From the NCBI GenBank assembly GCA_964410325.1, contig CAYPFN010000011.1:1-61252 (forward strand): 61,252 nt of DNA, given 5' to 3'. This DNA is from CAAFZY01 sp964410325 (GTDB taxonomy: Bacteria; Pseudomonadota; Alphaproteobacteria; RF32; CAG-239). This document shows, one piece after another, positions 16,944 through 25,380 of this stretch (position 1 is its first letter; the number at the start of each line of letters is the position of its first letter). A program made the translations under genes and the position numbers. The notes under the pieces were generated by a model, which was not told the origin of the DNA, did no database searches, and was given only the letters and a program-made list of their open reading frames with translations.

Positions 16944-16957
16944 TTTATTATAGGAAA
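16934..16957. repeat. Inverted repeat over the clpB -10 region
   Basis: TTTCCTAT (16934-16941) and ATAGGAAA (16950-16957) are perfect inverted repeats with an 8-base spacer. They cover the -10 box and reach the ribosome binding site AAAGGAG, so they could be an operator or an RNA fold. Confidence 0.55.
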
Positions 16958-16971
16958 AGGAGTTTTGGACA

Positions 16972-19476
16972 ATGAATATGGAAAAATTAACCGATCGAAG
17001 CCAAGGGTTTATTCAGGCGGCGCAATCTTTAGCCGCCCGCAATTCCAACCAGTTTTTGACCCCTGAGCATTTGTTAAAAGTTATACTTGATGATAAGCAG
17101 GGCATGGCCTCATCCTTAATTGCGCAGACCGGTGCTGATGTTGAGAAAGTGCGCGAACAGGTTAATGCAGAAGTTGAAAAATTGCCGAGAGTAGAGGGAA
17201 ATTCCGTGCAGATTTCCGGTTCGCAAAGTTTTTTTAAGGTTTTAGATACCGCCGAGCAGATTGCGCACAAAGCGGGTGACACTTATGTCACGGTAGAACG
17301 AATTTTACAGGCTCTGTTGGTGCAAAATTCTTATGGCGTCGACGTGCATAAACTTAATCAGGTAATTAATGATATGCGCCAGGGCCGTACCGCCCAAAGC
17401 GCTAGTGCTGAAGATACCATGGATGCTTTAAAAAAATATGCTACTGATTATACCGAACGGGCCCTGCAGGGAAAACTTGATCCGGTTATCGGTCGAGATG
17501 AAGAAATCCGCCACACCATTCAAGTGCTTTCCAGACGCACTAAAAACAACCCGATATTAATCGGCGAACCTGGAGTGGGCAAAACCGCCATTGTGGAAGG
17601 GTTGGCTTTGCGCATTGTTAATGGCGATGTTCCAGAGAGTCTGAAACATAAGCGTTTGATGGCTTTAGATATGGGCGCTTTGATTGCCGGCGCCAAATAT
17701 CGTGGCGAATTTGAAGAACGTCTGAAGGCCGTATTGCAGGAAGTAAGCACGGCAAACGGACAGATTATTTTATTTATTGATGAAATGCACACAGTTGTCG
17801 GTGCCGGAGCAACTTCTGGTTCGATGGATGCCTCCAACCTTTTAAAACCGGCTCTTGCGCGCGGCGAGTTACATTGCATTGGCGCAACAACCTTGAAAGA
17901 ATATCAAAAATATATTGAAAAAGATCAGGCTTTTGCTCGCCGTTTTCAACCAGTATTTATCAATGAACCGCAGGTAGAAGACACAATTTCAATCTTGCGC
18001 GGAATTAAAGAAAAATATGAGCTGCATCATGGTGTGAGGATTTCCGATGCGGCTTTAGTTGCGGCGGCGGTCATGTCCAATCGTTATATTACTGACCGTT
18101 TTTTACCGGATAAAGCAATTGATTTGATTGATGAGGCAGCCAGCCGTCTGCGCATGGCGATTGATTCTAAACCAGAACATCTGGATGAAATTGATCGCCA
18201 TCTCATTCAGCTCAAAATTGAACGCGAAGCTTTACGCAAAGAAACTGATTCGGCATCTAAAGAGCGCTTAGCGAAAATTGAAAATGAAATCAGCGTTCTG
18301 GAAAAAGAATCAGCTGATGAAAATGCTAAATGGAGTGCCAGCAAAAGCAGTGTTTTGGAAGCCGGGAAACTGCGCGAAGCTTTGGATAAAGCGCGTATTG
18401 AAGTGGATAAGGCTTTGCGTGCCGGCCAATATGAAAAAGCCGGTGAACTGCAATATAAAGAAATTCCGGATTTGGAAAAGCGTTTAAATGAAATAAACGC
18501 ACATACCCAAACCCAAACAGCCATAGAAACAGTAACGCCGGACATGATTGCGGAAGTGGTATCAAAATGGACCGGAATTCCGGTTGATAAGCTGATGAGC
18601 AATGAAAAAGAAAAACTTTTGGAAATGGAAAAAGTTTTGGCACGGCGCGTTGTCGGCCAAGATGAAGCCATTACGGCAGTAGCCAATGCCGTACGTCGTT
18701 CGCGTTCAGGATTAAATGATCCTAATCGTCCGATAGGTTCCTTTTTGTTTTTAGGGCCAACCGGCGTTGGCAAGACAGAACTTGCCAAAGCTTTGGCTGA
18801 GTTTTTGTTTGATGAAGAATCTGCATATTTACGGATTGACATGTCTGAATACATGGAAAAGCATGCCGTTGCCCGCCTGATTGGCGCCCCTCCGGGATAT
18901 GTAGGCTATGACGAAGGCGGGGTTTTAACCGAAGCCGTCCGTCGCCGGCCGTATCAGGTTATTTTGTTTGACGAAGTTGAAAAAGCGCATCCGGATGTGT
19001 TTAACATTTTGTTGCAGGTTTTAGACGACGGACGGTTAACAGACGGCCAAGGACGCACGGTTGATTTTAAAAACACATTTTTGATTATGACTTCTAATCT
19101 TGGCATCGGTGATAAAAATAAGGATGTCCGCGAAATGCTTAAAGGCTTTTTCCGTCCGGAATTTATTAACCGGTTAGATGAAATTATTATCTTCCATGCA
19201 TTGAGAAAAGAACAAATCCGCCAAATTGTCGATATTCAGTTACAGCGTCTGCATGAACGGTTAAAAGAACGGCATATTGTTTTGCAGCTTGATGATAAAG
19301 CCAAAAACTGGCTGGCTGATAATGGTTATGATGAAGCTTACGGAGCACGGCCTCTGAAACGTCTTATTCAGCAGGAAATGGAAAATCCCCTGGCAGTCAA
19401 ACTTTTAAACGGCGATATCAAAGAAGATTCAACCGTTAAAATTTCTGCAGATAAAAACGGATTGATTATTGGCTGA
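16972..19476 (+). CDS. clpB: Chaperone ClpB (disaggregase)
   Basis: An 834-residue AAA+ disaggregase that works with DnaK to rescue aggregated proteins. Domains in order are an N-terminal Clp repeat domain (1-145), the first AAA module with Walker A GEPGVGKT near 197, and the coiled-coil middle domain (about 405-520), which marks ClpB rather than ClpA. The second AAA module has GPTGVGKTE near 595 and a GYVGYDEGG pore loop, and the C-terminal D2-small domain ends the protein. It is slightly shorter than E. coli ClpB (857). AAGGAG lies upstream of the ATG. A sigma-32-type promoter precedes it. Its stop codon directly abuts that of the convergent gene. Confidence 0.97.
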   Translation: MNMEKLTDRSQGFIQAAQSLAARNSNQFLTPEHLLKVILDDKQGMASSLIAQTGADVEKVREQVNAEVEKLPRVEGNSVQISGSQSFFKVLDTAEQIAHKAGDTYVTVERILQALLVQNSYGVDVHKLNQVINDMRQGRTAQSASAEDTMDALKKYATDYTERALQGKLDPVIGRDEEIRHTIQVLSRRTKNNPILIGEPGVGKTAIVEGLALRIVNGDVPESLKHKRLMALDMGALIAGAKYRGEFEERLKAVLQEVSTANGQIILFIDEMHTVVGAGATSGSMDASNLLKPALARGELHCIGATTLKEYQKYIEKDQAFARRFQPVFINEPQVEDTISILRGIKEKYELHHGVRISDAALVAAAVMSNRYITDRFLPDKAIDLIDEAASRLRMAIDSKPEHLDEIDRHLIQLKIEREALRKETDSASKERLAKIENEISVLEKESADENAKWSASKSSVLEAGKLREALDKARIEVDKALRAGQYEKAGELQYKEIPDLEKRLNEINAHTQTQTAIETVTPDMIAEVVSKWTGIPVDKLMSNEKEKLLEMEKVLARRVVGQDEAITAVANAVRRSRSGLNDPNRPIGSFLFLGPTGVGKTELAKALAEFLFDEESAYLRIDMSEYMEKHAVARLIGAPPGYVGYDEGGVLTEAVRRRPYQVILFDEVEKAHPDVFNILLQVLDDGRLTDGQGRTVDFKNTFLIMTSNLGIGDKNKDVREMLKGFFRPEFINRLDEIIIFHALRKEQIRQIVDIQLQRLHERLKERHIVLQLDDKAKNWLADNGYDEAYGARPLKRLIQQEMENPLAVKLLNGDIKEDSTVKISADKNGLIIG

Positions 19477-20730
19477 TCATCGTCCTTTGTTGGCAATTTT
19501 AACCTTGATAACCTTCATATCTTTATCCGTAAGGGGTTTGCCTGTTTCGCGCAATTTTTTATCGGCAATCTTACTAACGGCTTTTTGATTTTTAGGATTT
19601 TGCAGGCCACGTTTAATGAGTATAGTATTTGCTAATTTGTCCATTTCATATTTTTGTCGCAAAGTTTCGGAAGCTTTTTCAGTCTCCTGATTTGTATTCT
19701 CAATTTTTTGTTGGGTATCTGTTAAATTTTTATTTTCTTTAGAATGTTCCAAGTTATGTAAAATATCCATTAATTTTTCCGCTTTATATTTTTCTCGCAA
19801 ATCTTTGTCATGTTTGCGGGCAATTTCCATTAAATGGTTATCTTCGTTAAAATAAAAGAGCTTCTCAGTGCTGATTTTCAAAAAAGCGTCGCGTTTTGAT
19901 ATATTATTGGAGGTCATCAATTCTTTAATTTCTGCCATTATCATTGGTCTATCGTCTTTATTTGGGCAAAAATAAACCGGAATCTCCCAACCGCCTTCCC
20001 CGCGTGGCTTACACATATCAACTATGGAAAAAGGTCCCTTGACAGAGATAACCTCCGCTGGTTGCGCAGATTCATATTCATTGGTAAAATTTCCGTCTAA
20101 GCCAACATTAGGCGTAAAGGTATCCTTTTTAACTTCGTAACAATAAGAGAGCGCTTGCTCTTTGATAAAACCTTCAGGGTCTAGACCAGTAACCAAAACC
20201 AAATTAGCGTCCATATGAACACCAACATCTTTGTATTCTTCAGGATCAGAAGACGATGGCTTGACAATATACGGTGATTCATCTGTATTGGAGGCATAAC
20301 ATAAAAATTCGCCAACTTTTTCACCTAGGGCATTTCCTCTTTCTTGCTCATGTGGTATTAACTCCTTACGAAATTTTTCTGGCGGAGTCTGGCTGAAATG
20401 ATATAAATGTTTGGTTTCTGCCATAATCTGTTTGGTGCGGGCATCGCGTCTGGTTTCCAAATCTTTCATATATGTGGGAAAATATTCATTACCGACAATC
20501 TCTTTAAGATTGTCCATAATCAGTTCTTGATGCTTTGTCATAAAGTCTTTAAAATTTTCACCATTTTTGATGGTATGTAATTTGTCGATCATCTTGGCAA
20601 CACATGTATACAGCCTTTGTCCGTTTGTTTGTCCCTCAAAGTCATACACCGCACTTTCCTGATTCAAATAAGCGCTTTTTTCCTCATCGCTTTTTAGCCA
20701 CGAAAGCTCTTCATAGTGAGTCCCAGCCAT
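19477..20730 (-). CDS. Unknown cytosolic protein with charged C-terminal half
   Basis: A 417-residue protein from the ATG at 20730, which has GGAGA 7 bases upstream; an upstream frame extension to 20817 lacks support. I recognise no family. Residues 1-110 are helical (MAGTHYEELSWLKSDEEKSA). Residues 120-290 look like a mixed alpha/beta domain with VLVTGLDPEGF and VISVKGPFSIVDMCKPRGEG. From about 300 it becomes a charged, probably coiled-coil tail. No signal peptide or membrane segment is visible. It ends tail to tail with clpB with zero intergenic bases and no visible terminator, so antisense interference is possible. Confidence 0.7.
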   Translation of the reverse strand: MAGTHYEELSWLKSDEEKSAYLNQESAVYDFEGQTNGQRLYTCVAKMIDKLHTIKNGENFKDFMTKHQELIMDNLKEIVGNEYFPTYMKDLETRRDARTKQIMAETKHLYHFSQTPPEKFRKELIPHEQERGNALGEKVGEFLCYASNTDESPYIVKPSSSDPEEYKDVGVHMDANLVLVTGLDPEGFIKEQALSYCYEVKKDTFTPNVGLDGNFTNEYESAQPAEVISVKGPFSIVDMCKPRGEGGWEIPVYFCPNKDDRPMIMAEIKELMTSNNISKRDAFLKISTEKLFYFNEDNHLMEIARKHDKDLREKYKAEKLMDILHNLEHSKENKNLTDTQQKIENTNQETEKASETLRQKYEMDKLANTILIKRGLQNPKNQKAVSKIADKKLRETGKPLTDKDMKVIKVKIANKGR

Positions 20731-20860
20731 GATTTTTCTCCATTTATACTTAAGTTCTATTTTATCATATGTATCATATAAAAGCAACACAAAATCTTTG
20801 CCGTTGACATAAAACATTGTCGGTGATATGCCTTTTTAAAAAGATAATTGGAAAATAACG

Positions 20861-21664
20861 ATGATTGGCAAAAAAAACGGAATAAAAATTTATGAAACGG
20901 CTGATTTTGAAGGTATGCGCAAAGCCGGAAAATTGGCGGCCGAATGTTTGGATTATATTACGCCTTATGTTAAAGTCGGAGTTACTACCGGCGAGCTGGA
21001 TGATTTATGTCGGGAATTTATTGTCAGCCACAGTGCTGTGCCGGCTTGTTTAGGTTATCACGGTTATCCCAAGACGGTATGCATTTCGATAAATCATGTT
21101 ATATGCCACGGCATACCAGACTATGAACGCAAATTGGCTGACGGCGATATTTTAAACATTGATGTAACGGTTATTTTAGACGGCTGGTTTGGCGATACCA
21201 GCCGAATGTATTATGCTGGAAAGCCAAAATTAAAAGGAACGCGTTTGTGCGATGTTACATATGAATGCCTGATGCGCAGCATAGATGCCGTTCGTCCCGG
21301 CGCACATTTTGGCGATATTGGCGCGGTTATTGAAGAGTATGCTCACAAATACGGTTATTCAGTTGTAGATATGTTTTGTGGTCATGGCTTGGGGCGCATT
21401 TTCCACGATGAACCAAATGTTATGCATTGTGGCGTGAAAGGCACTGGACCGGTTATGGAAGAGGGAATGTTTTTTACCATTGAACCAATGATAAACATTG
21501 GCAAAAAAGAAGGTACGATTCTTGCCAACGGCTGGACAGCCGTCACGCGTGACCGCAGTTTATCAGCCCAGTTTGAACATTCTCTGGGTGTTACGAAAGA
21601 CGGCTGCGAGGTTTTCACATTTTCTCCCAAAGGGCTGGATAAACCACCTTATAAAGTGGATTAG
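20861..21664 (+). CDS. map: Methionine aminopeptidase, type I
   Basis: A 267-residue enzyme that removes the initiator methionine from new proteins. The pita-bread fold ligands are all visible: Asp in LNIDVTVILDG (near 101), Asp in FGDTSRM (near 112), His in GHGLGRIFHDEP (near 175), Glu in TIEPMI (near 207) and Glu in QFEHSL (near 238). The substrate-pocket His is in GYHGYPK. There is no N-terminal extension, so it is type Ia. The ribosome binding site is weak. radC begins 2 bases after its stop, which indicates an operon. Confidence 0.97.
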   Translation: MIGKKNGIKIYETADFEGMRKAGKLAAECLDYITPYVKVGVTTGELDDLCREFIVSHSAVPACLGYHGYPKTVCISINHVICHGIPDYERKLADGDILNIDVTVILDGWFGDTSRMYYAGKPKLKGTRLCDVTYECLMRSIDAVRPGAHFGDIGAVIEEYAHKYGYSVVDMFCGHGLGRIFHDEPNVMHCGVKGTGPVMEEGMFFTIEPMINIGKKEGTILANGWTAVTRDRSLSAQFEHSLGVTKDGCEVFTFSPKGLDKPPYKVD

Positions 21665-21666
21665 AT

Positions 21667-22383
21667 ATGGTAAAAAACGAACACACAAATACCGAAATGT
21701 CAGATAAACCACATTATTTAGGACATAGAGAGCGGTTGAGGAACAGGTTTCTGACCGACAACGGTCACAGCATGCCAGATTATGAATTATTGGAATTGTT
21801 ATTGACCATTGCTATTCCGAGAAAAGATGTCAAACCGTTAGCCAAAGACCTGATAGCCAGGTTTGGGTCTTTTGCCAACGTTCTTCATGCCGGCCAGAAT
21901 GATTTGTTAAAATTTGGCCTGACTTTAAACACCATAACTGTTTTTAAAATTGTGGTTGCCGCCGCAGTTAAAATGTCATGGCAGGAATTAAGCAGCCGAG
22001 ACGAACCCGTGTTAAGCAATTTTGATTATATGCTGAACTATTGCCGCACGGCAATGGCGCATTTGGATATTGAAGAATTTCGCATATTGTTTTTGAATGC
22101 CAAATTGCAGGTTATCAAGGAAGAGGTCATGCAGCGCGGAACAATCAATCATGTTACGGTACATCCGCGAGAGGTTGTTAAAGCCACCTTGGATTGCGGT
22201 GCCATTTCGGTTATTTTATTTCATAATCATCCCGGCGGCAAGGCCGTCCCGTCCAGCGATGATCGTGAAGTAACCAGGCAAATTGTGGATGCGTTGCGCC
22301 CGCTACAAATTAAAGTTCAGGATCATATTATCATCACCCAAAACAATTATTTCAGCTTTCGTACAGCTGGTTTGCTGGATTAA
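21667..22383 (+). CDS. radC: RadC family protein (JAB/MPN domain)
   Basis: A 238-residue RadC. The N-terminal helix-hairpin region (HRERLRNRF) precedes the C-terminal JAB/MPN metal site HNHPGGKAVPSSDD (near residue 186). Length is normal for the family. RadC was once linked to DNA repair, but its cellular role remains unclear. It starts 2 bases after map. An internal ATG at residue 12 (SDKPHYLGHRERL) is an alternative start close to the conserved beginning. Confidence 0.92.
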   Translation: MVKNEHTNTEMSDKPHYLGHRERLRNRFLTDNGHSMPDYELLELLLTIAIPRKDVKPLAKDLIARFGSFANVLHAGQNDLLKFGLTLNTITVFKIVVAAAVKMSWQELSSRDEPVLSNFDYMLNYCRTAMAHLDIEEFRILFLNAKLQVIKEEVMQRGTINHVTVHPREVVKATLDCGAISVILFHNHPGGKAVPSSDDREVTRQIVDALRPLQIKVQDHIIITQNNYFSFRTAGLLD

Positions 22384-22808
22384 GTAACAATAAATTATAC
22401 AAAACTGGTAATAAAAAAATAAATTGTGTAAGTTAAAGCAACAAGAGCAAAGTTAATATTGCGTTTGGTGCAACACTTACGGAGCCAAAAAGATGCTGAT
22501 AGTTCGTATTTCATTTAAAAGGCGGGCATAAGAACACAGCCCAAGTTACTAATACAGTTTCAACTTTTTAGCAAATTTAAAAAGATAAAAGGATGCTGAT
22601 TTCTGAGTGATTACGCCTTTAGCCATATCCTTAAACCTGTTTTAAATAATGAAGAGACCTCAGCATAATATATCAAAAAGCCGAAAATTTAGTGTGATTT
22701 GCTTATTACAATACGCAAAATGTATCAACAATCAAAACCTTGCCACAAAAATTTAGCGCGCAGTTTTTATTCTTGGAGCAGAAAAACGGTTGAGATGATG
22801 TCTTTGGC
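22384..22808. other. Intergenic stretch, no gene supported
   Basis: AT-rich DNA between two convergent genes. Motif GATGCTGAT occurs twice on the plus strand (near 22490 and 22593). The minus strand offers a 25-codon frame (MAKGVITQKSASFYLFKFAK...) behind AAGGAT, which is too short to trust. I see no tRNA or clear terminator. A small RNA cannot be excluded. Confidence 0.35.
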
Positions 22809-23510
22809 TTAGTCTTTTGCTGTTGCCCAATTTTCGGGTAGCAAACGATTGCCACTGTTGTTATCTTCCAGCAAATTAATCAGTTCATCATAATTTTTCA
22901 CTTCCGGAATCTTTTTTAGCTCTTCCGGCAGATCAGTGGTAAATTCGCAACGGAAACGTATCGGGTGGGCGCCGACGTTAATTGCCGCATATTGATTATA
23001 AATCCGATCGTCGACCAAAACCGTTTCTTCAGCTTTCAGACCATATTTTTCAAAGCAGCTTTTAAGCATATCTTCCTTGGCCGTATCATGCATAAATTTG
23101 CCATGCTGTACGCATTCAATTTTAATAATTCCGCTTACCGACGCCAACAGTTGATTCAAAAGTTTTTTCTTGGTTTCTACGTCAAAGGTGGCAGACATGG
23201 TGAATTGTTTGTATCCAAGGTTATCCAGTTTTTTAATCGCCTCAACTGCGCCGACATATAAGGGCCGGTTGCCAAAAAAATCCGGACTGTGGCAAAAATC
23301 ATAATCCATCTCTTGACCGAGAGTAGGGTGCGTCTTTAATTCCAGAGCACCGTATTTCGGATTAATCGGCAACGCTTGGGGCAAATCTTTCCATTTAAGG
23401 TTTGCATACATTTTTTTATATTTAGGATGCCTGGTCAAAAAGTTATAATAGGCAAAATTAAGATTGGCTAAAACGCCGTCAACATCCCAAAATATATTTT
23501 TAATAACCAT
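22809..23510 (-). CDS. HAD superfamily hydrolase
   Basis: A 233-residue haloacid-dehalogenase-fold protein, probably a small-molecule phosphatase. Motif I is DVDGVLANL (residues 9-17) with the nucleophilic and acid aspartates. A Ser in TMSATFD fits motif II, and the conserved Asp pair VLVDDR fits motif IV. A helical cap insertion lies between motifs I and II. GGGAGA precedes the ATG. No neighbour points to a substrate. It is transcribed toward the map-radC pair without overlap. Confidence 0.85.
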   Translation of the reverse strand: MVIKNIFWDVDGVLANLNFAYYNFLTRHPKYKKMYANLKWKDLPQALPINPKYGALELKTHPTLGQEMDYDFCHSPDFFGNRPLYVGAVEAIKKLDNLGYKQFTMSATFDVETKKKLLNQLLASVSGIIKIECVQHGKFMHDTAKEDMLKSCFEKYGLKAEETVLVDDRIYNQYAAINVGAHPIRFRCEFTTDLPEELKKIPEVKNYDELINLLEDNNSGNRLLPENWATAKD

Positions 23511-23564
23511 GAATATTCTCCCTTAATGCGCTATGAAGATACCAGAAAAGAAAATAAAAGCAAT

Positions 23565-23590
23565 AAAAAAACCGGAAGAAAAATTCCGGC
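23565..23590 (-). terminator. Terminator of tRNA-Arg
   Basis: CCGGAA (23572-23577) pairs with TTCCGG (23584-23589), followed on the minus strand by seven T. It lies 12 bases beyond the tRNA end. Confidence 0.85.
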
Positions 23591-23601
23591 ATTCAAAAAA
23601 C

Positions 23602-23678
23602 TGGCGCGCTCTGGGCGATTCGAACGCCCGACCCACAGCTTAGAAGGCTGTTGCTCTATCCGGCTGAGCTAAGAGCGC
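23602..23678 (-). tRNA. tRNA-Arg (anticodon TCT)
   Basis: On the minus strand the 77-nt sequence starts GCGCTCTTAGCTCAGCCGG. Its anticodon stem-loop is CAGCCTTCTAAGCTG (anticodon TCT), its T arm contains GTTCGAATC, and the CCA end is encoded. The acceptor stem GCGCTCT/AGAGCGC is perfect. It reads AGA codons, which suit a low-GC genome. Confidence 0.95.
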
Positions 23679-23729
23679 AAGGCTTGCTTATTAAAACAAA
23701 AAGTCTTTTGGCACATTTTATGCCGCTTG

Positions 23730-24362
23730 TCAATCTTTTTTCTCAATTCCTTTTTTCATTAAATTTGCAGAGAGCTGCCGCTTCTGGCGTTTTTTTATGG
23801 TTTTAGCTTTTTCAACAGAAAAGCCGAATTTGCCAAGCTGTCGTCCGAGTGTATAATAAAAACCATGGGCATATGCAAGAAGTCCCGCTTTTTCAAGATG
23901 CAGAGCGCCTTGTGCATCAAGATATTTATCATCAATATTGACGGCCAGCACTTTGGCTAAAAACATATCATGCGTACCCAAAGGCCTGATTTCTAAAACT
24001 TTGCATTCTAAAGATATTGGCGTCTCTTTAATTTGCGGTGCCTTGATTCGCGAGCAGGTGGCTGGCGTTAAATTACAAGCCTTGAATTTATCAATATCCC
24101 GTCCAGATTTTACCCCACAGAAATCGACCGCTTCGGCAAGCGCCAGGTTAGGAATATTAATAACAAATTCTTTCGTTTGCGAAATAATCTTGTGTGAATA
24201 TCTCGTTGCCCGGATGGAAACGTAAGTCAAAATCGGATTGGTGCAAATAATACCAGTCCAAGCCGCTGTCATAACGTTCGGCCTTTCAACAGTTCCGGAG
24301 GAAACCATCGCCGGCGGCACGGGCGCCAATAATGTTCCGGCAGGCCAGACAATCTTGTTCAT
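23730..24362 (-). CDS. Flavin reductase-like protein (FMN-binding split barrel)
   Basis: A 210-residue protein of the flavin reductase/flavoredoxin family. The N-terminus VPPAMVSSGTVERPNVMTAA and TYVSIRATRYSHKII fit the FMN-binding split-barrel fold, and HDMFLAKVLAV is a typical central strand. The C-terminal 40 residues are Lys-rich. Such proteins bind FMN and either reduce it with NAD(P)H or carry electrons. It lies 18 bases downstream of an ArsR-type regulator on the same strand, so the two probably form an operon. The physiological partner is not visible. Confidence 0.85.
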   Translation of the reverse strand: MNKIVWPAGTLLAPVPPAMVSSGTVERPNVMTAAWTGIICTNPILTYVSIRATRYSHKIISQTKEFVINIPNLALAEAVDFCGVKSGRDIDKFKACNLTPATCSRIKAPQIKETPISLECKVLEIRPLGTHDMFLAKVLAVNIDDKYLDAQGALHLEKAGLLAYAHGFYYTLGRQLGKFGFSVEKAKTIKKRQKRQLSANLMKKGIEKKD

Positions 24363-24380
24363 TGGATATTCCTATAAGGT

Positions 24381-24650
24381 TTACAGTTCCAAAATCTTCA
24401 AAATTTGCTTTACTACAGTGTTATCAACACGGTAATAAATTGTTTGGGCGCTCCGGCGGGTTTTAACAACTTTTGCTTTTCTTAAAACCGCCAAATGTTG
24501 CGATAGGGCAGATTGGCTCAAGCCGACCATTTCCTCCAACGTGCTGACGCTGAGCTCTTTTTTGTTAATATAATGCAAAATTTCCAGCCTTTTAGCATTT
24601 CCGACGGCTTTTAAAATAATGGATTTAGATAAAATATCAGAATCTTTCAT
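24381..24650 (-). CDS. ArsR family transcriptional regulator
   Basis: An 89-residue winged-helix regulator from the ATG at 24650, which has GGAG upstream; a longer frame to 24695 is not supported. LKAVGNAKRLEILHYI and the recognition helix LSQSALSQHLAVLRKAKVV are typical of ArsR/SmtB. The protein contains no cysteine, so it cannot use the classical metal-thiolate site or a cysteine redox switch. Together with the flavin reductase behind it, this suggests sensing of another small molecule. It probably represses its own operon. Confidence 0.88.
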   Translation of the reverse strand: MKDSDILSKSIILKAVGNAKRLEILHYINKKELSVSTLEEMVGLSQSALSQHLAVLRKAKVVKTRRSAQTIYYRVDNTVVKQILKILEL

Positions 24651-25134
24651 AAAGTTTCTCCTTATAGTCATTAATATTATGAATTTAGCATGCAATCCAG
24701 ATAAAATAAAGCAGATATAAAGCTAATGGGTAATAGCTATTGTTCTCCAAAACAAAATAGAGATTCTGCGCCTTATTATAGATTCGAATATCCTGCCTGA
24801 AAAATTTCATTAAAATATATAAATAACAATTTACCGACCCGGAGGTGGTCAGGAAGTCAAACATCATATATTATACGGCGATTAAAACACAAACTTTTGA
24901 ACAGATACTAAGAATCCCCGTCTTTGCCAGGGAAAATGCCTTTTTATCTTAATTTAAGAACTATCGGCAGTTTTCGGCACCGCAAAATATAAGGATGTTC
25001 AATCCACAAGTTTCTACTAATATTATACAACACATTGTATTAGTCAATATTAAAATTTAAATTCACAAGGTCATAATTTAAAATTGCTATCTTAAAAATG
25101 ATGTAATAACATCAACAGCAAACAGGAGCGGAAG
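24651..25134. other. Intergenic region between arsR and xseB
   Basis: The 484 bases separate divergent transcripts. A 6-4-6 perfect inverted repeat ATACAA-CACA-TTGTAT at 25025-25040, flanked by AATATT/AATATTA, looks like an operator. A short purine-rich segment (CCCGGAGGTGGTCAGG) occurs near 24839. No coding frame is convincing; the longest is 60 codons on the minus strand without a ribosome binding site. Confidence 0.4.
25025..25040. promoter_or_regulatory. Candidate operator (inverted repeat)
   Basis: ATACAA and TTGTAT are perfect inverted repeats with a 4-base spacer, 95 bases before xseB. The symmetry suits a dimeric regulator, perhaps the divergently encoded ArsR protein, but distance makes that uncertain. 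Confidence 0.35.
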
Positions 25135-25380
25135 ATGAAATATAAAGAATTTGAAAATTTAAGTTTTGAAGATGCTTTGCAAAAGCTTGAAACCATTGTT
25201 CGGGATTTGGAAGGCGGGCGGATTAAATTAGACGAGGCCGTTGAATCTTATGAAAAAGCCGTTGCTTTAAAAAAAAATTGTGAAGAAAAGCTCAAATCCG
25301 CGCAGTTGAAAATTGAAAAAATTGAGGTTTCGTCGGAAGGGAATATCTCTTTGCAACCCTTGGATAAAATTGAAGAATAA
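25135..25380 (+). CDS. xseB: Exodeoxyribonuclease VII small subunit
   Basis: An 81-residue small subunit of exonuclease VII, which with XseA degrades single-stranded DNA to oligonucleotides. The sequence LSFEDALQKLETIVRDLEGG and LDEAVESYEKAVAL is the family signature, forming a helical hairpin. The acidic tail is usual. CAGGAGCGGAAG gives the ribosome binding site. Its last base is shared with the ATG of ispA (TAATG), so translation is coupled. The xseB-ispA order is common in Proteobacteria. Confidence 0.95.
   Translation: MKYKEFENLSFEDALQKLETIVRDLEGGRIKLDEAVESYEKAVALKKNCEEKLKSAQLKIEKIEVSSEGNISLQPLDKIEE

Noticed and set aside
18207..18854. 215-codon frame antisense to clpB
   Set aside because: Long antisense frames are common opposite AAA+ genes; no start signal and Ser/Leu-rich composition.
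24685..24867. 60-codon minus-strand frame upstream of arsR
   Set aside because: No ribosome binding site; aromatic-rich chance frame that overlaps the arsR leader.
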